Shown one piece after another: positions 57,034-64,000 of a DNA stretch of 64,000 bases. A model generated the notes under the pieces. The model saw only the letters and a program-made list of their open reading frames with translations, had not been told where the DNA came from and ran no database searches. Source of the stretch: Panorpa germanica (lineage: Eukaryota > Arthropoda > Insecta > Mecoptera > Panorpidae); contig OY783219.1 in assembly GCA_963678705.1 (NCBI GenBank), positions 1,178,001 to 1,242,000 of the forward strand, given 5' to 3'. How positions within the stretch are numbered: the first letter of the stretch is position 1; each line of letters opens with the position of its first letter. Made by a program: the position numbers and the translations under genes.

Positions 57034-59973
57034 ATGGTTAACCAAACGTTGCCATATGCACAAAGGATGCCATATGCACTAAGCAGGGCATATGCACAAT
57101 TAGAGATATATGGTTTAACTTTCCAGGATCATGTTCCCTATATGGAAAGCATAGACATAACTGATCCATCAACATACGACATTTATAGGATTAAGTATTG
57201 TAAGAAAATTTGTCAGCCACTATATAATAAAATTCAACAAGCTTGTCTTGTAATTAAAGCCAATTTAGATAACACAGAATTAGTTAAATTAGAAGCTTTA
57301 GTTGAATTACGCACTAACTTGTGTAAAACTTACGATAAAATAGATTCAGCTATAAATTATATTTTTAATAAACATTTTAGTATTGTCCCAATCATTTCTG
57401 AACATAGAATGTTGGATGATTGTGATTGGTACACTTGCAAAACAAACACTAAAAAGGCATCAATCACAGCAAATAAAGCCGATGAGGTAGTCTGCGCAAA
57501 ACAAATAATTAATAACACAATACGTGATGTTCATGACACGTCAGCTGTCACTGTTCAAGTAAAAGAATCACCTACAATAGGAGATTCAATATTCATTCCT
57601 CAGATTACGGAAGAAGTAGTTTGTGAGAAACAAATAAATAACACTACAACAAATGATGTTACCGACACATCAGTTGCGTTAACACAAATCAAAGATTCAC
57701 TTACATTGGTTAACGTTTTAGATTCTATTCCGCGAATTGACAAACAAACAGTTTGTAAGGAACAAATTATTAAAAGCACACAATTTGATGTTAACGGTAC
57801 ATTCGGTGCTACATTAGCAATCAAAAGGCCACCGGTGTTGTTAGGAGGTATTAAGAACATAGTCACAAAACCTTTTCTTAAATTCGGGAGAAAACCAAAC
57901 GACAACCCGGTATTAAAGATTATGTACAACAAATTCATAAGCGACTGCATTTATTTAAATCATAACTTCCTAAATACAGAACCAAGGCATTTAAGAAATT
58001 CATATTTCTCACCACGTAGTGGTGCGTTAAAACCAATTAGCACTAACAGCAAAATAAGAGATGTCTTCAATAGTTCTATGAATACCACTACTGGTGTTTC
58101 ATTAAACGCTCTTCAAGCAAATGGTCACACTATTATTTGGCGGTTCGAGCCACGAAAACCATTGCGTTCTTATCAATTGAATACGGTAACATACGGCCTC
58201 ATAACAGATTCCAATGACCATATTAAACTGTCTGATCATTGCAATCAATTCAGTTTAATATTGTCGGAAGGAAGTTTTCAATTACACAAATGGATTTTCA
58301 ATGCACCATCATTGCTGTCTGAGTTAAAAAGTTACCATTCAACTAGGCACTTTTATTTTGATCCAGGTGACATAGTATGTGAAAAATCACTATGCGTTAT
58401 GTGGGATTCTGAACAGGACTTATTCCAATATAAATTTATTCTTATTAAACAGCCCGTGAAACTTACAAAGCGAACCATACCGTCGTTCGTTACAAATATT
58501 TTGGACCCACCATGCTCTATTTCACCTTGTATTAATTCATTTAAAATCATTAGACAGACGCTATGCTTATTAAAATTAAACTGGGATAATGAGATGCCAC
58601 GGGATTTCAAAAATTATTGTCTATCATTAACCAAATCTTTGATTGCTATGAATGATATGACGATAAAACGCGATGTTCTAATAAATAATTCTGTAACTAT
58701 TGAATTACATCGCCTTTATGATCGATTCGCAAAGGCGTATGGAAGTTGCAATCATTTAACAAACATTAATGATTTGGTAAACGCAAAAATATGCTTTATA
58801 CTCGTACATTGTAAATCGAAGATCGCGCCATTAAAAACTTTGACCACACCATGTTTAGAGCTATGTGCCACCTTAATCATTGTAAGAATGGTCAAAAAAG
58901 CAATAAACTTGTTTCCAGTTAAATTAAAAATAATTATTTTATGGGCAGATTCCACGATTATGCTATCATGGATTAAACTGTCTCTTCATAACTTAAAACT
59001 TTTTATTGCTAACCGTATTACAGACATTCATTCAGACATGACAGACAACTATCAATGGCGTTGTATTCCTATAACCTCACACCAGGCAGATTTTATATCA
59101 CAAATTATCATATTAGACTTTCCTTTAAACATCCAACTATGGTCAGGTCCATCCTGGCTAAAGCAACCGTCTTATCACTGGCCTATACATAATTTCAATT
59201 TACCAGAAATTCCTAAGGAAAAAATTATTATAACCAATAAATGCAATGCAATTTACCGCATATTAAAAGTCAAACTCAACTATCCATTTAGAACTACTGG
59301 AGTTGACTGCGCAGGGCACATACTAATAAAAAGGAAATATGACGGTTCTATCATTAAATATTATATATACTTTTTTAATTGTCTTTGCTACAAAAGAAAC
59401 TTAGTTACAGAGTTCAATGTCCAATCAATACATTTCAGCGGAACTAATAATACTTTCTATAAATTAACTAAGAATAAAGCAATATTGAACTCCCAAGCAA
59501 TGTACCCCATGTCACCCAATCCAGATGACCTTATTCCCTTTACTCCCGGACACTTAATCATAGGTCGACAAATCAGCAGTGCTATGCCTACTCCAGGAGC
59601 GCCAGTGAACCTCAACAACATGAGAAGATTCCAGCAGATACAACGATGGTATACAGACTATATCCACTTCTGTCAACAGCGCGCAAAATGGAACACATCA
59701 AGCACCCTGGATCTAGAAATCGGATCACTTGTAATAGTACAAGAAGACAATATACCTCCTACTCATTGGATAATGGGACGCATAACATATCTCACTGCAG
59801 GCAACGACAACACTCCGAGAGCCGCCACCTTGAAAACTCAACCAGGAGAGATCAAACGTGCTGTCAGACGTTCAGCCCTTTTTACCAGTGAATTCATTTT
59901 GATAAACCCAATTTATCAAGGGGGGGAGTATGGACAAAAACATGCATCAAAATACAATTATAATATAACCTAA
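57034..59973 (+). pseudogene. BEL/Pao gag-pol remnant (fossil)
   Basis: A long open frame beginning MVNQTLPYAQRMPYALSR, with a gag-like N-terminal part. Pol segments recognisable as BEL/Pao are the RNase H-associated region (TPCLELCATLIIVRMVKK, ILWADSTIMLSWIKLS, SHQADFISQ) and the C-terminal integrase tail (FTPGHLIIGRQ, VIVQEDNIPPTHWIMGRI, RRSALF). The product is much shorter than a whole BEL/Pao polyprotein and is judged broken. The frame runs into the 3' LTR. Confidence 0.88.
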
Positions 59974-60466
59974 TTTTACATGTTTTTAAGGCAAAAGTGT
60001 AAATGAACTTTATTGAGTGTCGCCTGTACATTTTGATCTGGGACGTGTAAATCCAGACTTACATTTCTTGTTGTTGGCAATAATTTTATTACCCATTTTC
60101 GTTCAACTATGTTCACAAATTGTATTATGGGTACATCCCCACTCCTTCCTATTTTTAAGTGTTAAATGTATTGTACTCAAATCACCCCTTTTCGAACCAG
60201 CTCTCAACGAGATAACACGTATTAAATAAACAGTACAATTTAATATTAAAATATATACATTAAGACATTCACATACATTTATATACATTCATTATTATTA
60301 ATTATTAGGATAAGTGTTTAATTGTGTAATTCTGTTGGGATTTACGACCCCAATGTGTAACTTTGTATGAAATAAATATACTTTTAAATTCATATTGAGC
60401 TCACGAACTTCGAAGACTTCCTGACTACTTTTGGTGAAATACCCGGGCACCACATTCGCCCAAACA
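59931..60466 (+). repeat. 3' LTR of BEL/Pao element
   Basis: 536 bp, same length as the 5' copy, about three differences seen, followed by the CACAC duplication. Confidence 0.94.
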
Positions 60467-60569
60467 CACACTTTTAGTCTATAGGAAATATAGGCTATTT
60501 CCTCTCTATATACATATTCTCTAAGGCATTAATTGACGAGTAACAGTAGTTTTAGTAACGCTACTTTAA

Positions 60570-61010
60570 ATAGTACGGAAGCAAAGTAATGACTTCAAAA
60601 ATATTCTTCGGACTCTGCTCCATCGAGACAAATGTTAGGTAAGTGGTTTGCTGATGTTAAACGCGTCTGTACGAACACCGTTGATGGGTCGGCAGATATT
60701 AGCAGTTCATCCAGACAACAGAAGAAAGTACATAACATTGTTTTGGAAGTTGCGTGAGATAGCTGACACCTGACAGATATCAGAAGGCACTATTTTCCAT
60801 GAAACTATTGTCCATGAGAAAGCTCTGTCCGAAGTGGGTACCGCATTTATTCACTGTTGACCAACGACAACAACGAGCTGATGATGTGGAGCGCTGATTG
60901 GAGTTGTTTAGGCGAAATGGAAATGATTTTTTATGCGATATGTGACAATGGATGAAACATGAATCTATCCCTACACTCCACAGTGAAAGAGGAATGAATT
61001 TTTTTGTCAA
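60570..61010 (+). pseudogene. mariner transposase remnant
   Basis: Plus-strand traces of a mariner (irritans-like) transposase in several frames: MLGKWFADVKRVC, REIAD near the second helix-turn-helix, QQRADDVERW, ELFRRNGNDFLCD, and VTMDETWIYPYTP, which contains the first catalytic aspartate block. Several stops and shifts; the second and third catalytic residues are not present. An old, decayed fragment without identified terminal repeats. Confidence 0.72.
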
Positions 61011-61639
61011 TATCTATCTGTCTATTACTCTATCAGTCCCGAATCTAGAAGAAAGGGGGAGGCAAACCGGGGTCCTTGCCCCGGACGAGCAATTCATGGT
61101 GCATTTCAATAATGTGCATAAACAATTTGTGGTTGTTAAAAAAATTTGAAAAAATGTAAAAAAAACTGACAGGGTTTCAAAAGTAACGGATTTATTTTTT
61201 TAATTAAAGAAACCGCTTTATAAAAAGAGATGGATATATGTAGTTGAAAGAATATAAGTGTACCGGGAGAAATTAAATAGGAAAATACAACTGGAAGACA
61301 TGTAGAAAAGTGATACACAATAATAAAAGAAAAGTGCTAATAGAAGAAGTTCTTCTTCTAGCATAAATGGAATGTGCATTGGAAATGCAATGTGGAACAT
61401 TGCAGTTATGGTATCCTGATGCAGTTATTGTTGAAATAGAAACAGATTAGCCCATAAAGATAAAAGGATATTGAATGATGAATAATGAAGTTATTTGAAA
61501 AGCAATAATGGAAATATTTGAAATAGAAAAAAAATTATATATTGCATTATGAAAATGTTTACATTCATTTAAATTGCTGATAACTATTAAAAGTTGATGC
61601 ACTCAAATAAATATATTTAAAAAAAAGTATGTATAACAA
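61011..61639. other. Non-coding DNA, possible repeat end at 61034
   Basis: Contains the GC-rich patch CCCCGG near 61070-61090 that resembles 46677; otherwise AT-rich with no gene. Confidence 0.4.
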
Positions 61640-61643
61640 TTAA

Positions 61644-62126
61644 GTATCATTCTCACTCACTGTTTTAATTTAATTTTTTATTTTGTATTTAATTTAAATT
61701 ATTTAGCATATGGCAATACACGTAGTCATTGACAGTATCATTTTTAATTTAATTTATTTTTTAAGTTTTCTTAGTTTTTCTAGAACCTTACAAGGTCCAA
61801 TGTTTTAAATTAAGAAAAACTATATTATATTATAACCTCCAAAATGTGACAATCTGTAAAAATGCAGTAGGATTTATATTTAAAAGAAATGTAATGTCAG
61901 TTTGTCAAAAATATAGAAATAAAAACAATTTCTATTACTAATTGTTATTAAACACAGAAAATTTAATTATTTCACCTTCAAATTTGTCCAACTGTCGAAC
62001 TGTGAAAATTTATATTACTAAAAACGCATGTGCTTGATGCACATTAACTAAACTCAAATTAAAACACGAATGTGACTAGGAATGAAACAGTAAATTAAAT
62101 ATCAAAACTGTGAGTGGGAATGAGGC
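61644..62126. mobile_element. TIR element, family A (copy 2, uninterrupted)
   Basis: Ends GTATCATTCTCACTCAC and GTGAGTGGGAATGAGGC (inverted), flanked on both sides by TTAA (61640-61643 and 62127-62130), the target used by piggyBac elements. 483 bp, no coding capacity. Inverted relative to the interrupted copy at 23131-24791, and useful as its empty-site reference. Confidence 0.8.
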
Positions 62127-62130
62127 TTAA

Positions 62131-62968
62131 CAGGATACGATTAATGTAATTTTTTTTTGTAAATAATTTTTTTTTTTTTGGATATTGGGCTTTTTAGAGA
62201 AATACTCTTATCGCTCTTAATATTGTTTATTTTATTCAATTTTATCTTGACAAAAAGAAATCATTACTTGCATACTACTATTCTCTATACCATTAATAAA
62301 TTTACAAATTGTAAAAATCTGGGATGTCAATAAAAAAAAAAGGAATTAGAAGAAAAAATAAAGGTTTACAATCCCTGATCTAGAGTAGCAAAGTATATTA
62401 GTCGTTCTTGTGGAAGTTATCTTTGTTCTTTCAGTTAGTCTCATTATACCACGACTTATTTTCAAAATATCTTCGTCAAGATACATCTTCTATCTTCTTT
62501 TTGGCTGTTGAAATATGCTTCCTTCATTATTCGACCCTTCACCATTTCCACCCTTTCTCATCCGCATCTGTAGTACCAAGGCAATGGCAGTCGCAAATTA
62601 CTTCGGCTTCATTAAACATTTTTTTAAGGGTTTTTATTTGATTTATATTTACAAGGACAGCTATTTAATAATTTTTCTTTTGCTTTAAAAATGAATAAAT
62701 TTCTTTATTTTAATCTAATAAGGTAATATCTTGTTTGGCTGTTTCTCAAAGATTTATATTTAAAGGTATAACTAATTAATAACTTTAAAACTTTTTTTAA
62801 AAATATATTTTTAAAACTTTTAATTCATTGAACGAAACTGAAAATCTACTAAAATCTTGAATATTTTCTATGTAAAATCAAATATGCAAATAATTGTTAG
62901 AAAAAGAAATTTGTGGATCATGAAATAACATTTAGTAGGAATGCAATAGTCAGGACATACCTAATTTT
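62131..62968. other. AT-rich DNA, nothing recognised
   Basis: Homopolymer T and A runs (62150-62180, 62330-62345); no supported gene. Confidence 0.5.
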
Positions 62969-63660
62969 CAATGGGCTTGTGTCCCTATTTTTTAGTGGTC
63001 GATTTTTAAATTTTTGATTGAAATTGATGTTATTAAATGTGTATTGGCATGTCTATTTTATTAAATATCTTCATGTTGACGAAGATATAGCAATTAAAAA
63101 CTTGAATTGTAGTTTTAGCGCTAGAAATGGTCAGCCATATTTGTATGACGTAAAATGCATTGCATACATCAGTTATTTGTTGAGTAGCTCAGTGCTGTGG
63201 TAATGTTTTGTAGGTGTGTAAGTCAAGTCAAAGAATAATAAGTTTTTATTTTATTTAACCCGGTTACGACAGACATAATATTTGAATTTGATTGTTCCTT
63301 GAAATAATTGTAAATAATATTGGATATTTTGATATATAAATACATATAGCAGAGATTTATGAGCTGTAAGGTTGGTAACCTGTAAACTTGTCAGAGTTCT
63401 GAAAAGAATATATATCTTTAACGCTCTGTCGTATAAAAGAGATAACAACTAGCGTTTGTGATGTCACATGAAGTTGGAATGTGTACAACGTTGAATTCCT
63501 TTAATAATTAAAGATACAAAATGACTTTTTGAATTGTTAATATCTCCTAACATATAAGGAGTTATTAAAAAGTAATTTAACATTTGATGTTCTAGTAACC
63601 AACTTTATCAATATATAGTACAATTTTATAGAAATTAAGACATAGGACATAAGCCTATTG
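62969..63660. mobile_element. TIR element, family C (copy 2, 692 bp)
   Basis: Ends CAATGGGCTTGTGTCCCTAT and, reverse-complemented, CAATAGGCTTATGTCCTATG. Colinear with 9451-10089 in reverse orientation and with the interrupted copy at 42345-44757. Non-coding. Confidence 0.82.
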
Positions 63661-64000
63661 CTTTCTAAGAGTTATACATCCAAATATCGGAGGCGCTTTG
63701 CTTATATTGATAGGAGAGAAGTTGGCATCTTAGCACATATTTTACATTATGTCCCATAACAAATCAATTGCAAACCGAAATTAAAACAACATATTTTTAG
63801 TAGCTTCCTTAATCTTTGATAAGTATAAGAACGAAGAGACTCTTCAATTTGATAAAAATCTTATGTTGAAATTTTCAGTTTTTTAAAAAGCCGAATTTGT
63901 TCAAAACTGCCTCCCTCTTGGGGCACTTTTGAACGGGCATAGGGCACTTCTGTACAAATTTTTTTGTTGGCGCAAAATGTCGTGATTCTCGATGTAACTC
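63661..64000. other. Right edge, nothing recognised
   Basis: No supported feature to the end of the window. Confidence 0.4.

Larger units (their letters stand above)
55597..60466 (+). mobile_element. BEL/Pao-family LTR retrotransposon
   Basis: Two 536-bp terminal repeats (55597-56132 and 59931-60466) differ at about three positions by eye, so the insertion is young. 5-bp duplications CACAC flank it (55592-55596 and 60467-60471). The 5' repeat is followed by TTTGGTCCTTCGAGCCGG, the leader typical of BEL/Pao. A G-run precedes the 3' repeat. At 4.87 kb it is shorter than whole family members. It is broken, with roughly two or more breaks, despite one long open frame. It inserted into the right arm of element D. 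Confidence 0.94.
55087..60530. mobile_element. Long-armed inverted-repeat element D, split by a BEL/Pao element
   Basis: Left arm 55087-55215 and right arm 55490-55596 plus 60472-60530 are inverted copies: GGTATATGTTCCTATTTGTT pairs with AACAAATATGAACATATACC, and CTGTCTAGATATAAT with ATTATATCTAGACAG. Once the LTR element is removed the structure is about 570 bp, a MITE-like foldback. The middle holds a minus-strand stretch, MNAIDFAVGKTAWKRYLEW, of unknown origin. Exact outer ends lie in AT repeats and are not fixed. Confidence 0.68.

Overview
The window looks like AT-rich nuclear DNA of an insect. Two host genes support this: a multi-exon aldehyde oxidase with short introns, and a gustatory receptor ending in the insect-specific TY-(x5)-QF signature. 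LINE relics whose C-terminal zinc knuckle reads CRVCG...HIKFEC recall families common in Hymenoptera, but I cannot fix the order. Most of the 64 kb is mobile DNA, much of it nested.

Layout. 1-7640: a Jockey-type LINE on the minus strand, running off the left edge and split by a young copia-type element (861-5128). 7640-11579: AT-rich DNA with one TIR element and a doubtful pair of tiny minus-strand exons. 11580-18671: aldehyde oxidase, 23 coding exons, nearly complete but damaged around exon 6. 20085-21420: a pogo/Tigger-like DNA transposon relic. 21779-42275: a gustatory receptor whose N-terminal exon and three C-terminal exons lie about 17.8 kb apart. That gap holds nested TIR elements (23131-24791) and a large Helitron cluster (24899-about 39100).

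The Helitron cluster is the most striking part. Units of about 0.7-0.85 kb, each with a hairpin followed by a CTAG-type end, lie head to tail with alternating end types. An 8.6-kb plus-strand array (26071-34676) begins with TC, ends with CTAG, and sits exactly between an A and a T inside an older minus-strand Helitron. Joining the two flanks restores that older copy with one substitution and no target duplication.

42300-64000: more TIR elements (one inside another), LINE 3' ends, an internally reduced PIF/Harbinger element with a TTA duplication, an unidentified secreted protein with a 7-residue acidic repeat (51956-53071, minus), a 5'-truncated LINE with a 14-bp duplication, a young BEL/Pao element (55597-60466) inside a long-armed inverted-repeat element, and a mariner remnant. 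No tRNA, rRNA or CRISPR was seen. Only the aldehyde oxidase, the gustatory receptor and the repeat protein look like host genes, and the first two carry damage, so they may be pseudogenes or contain assembly errors.
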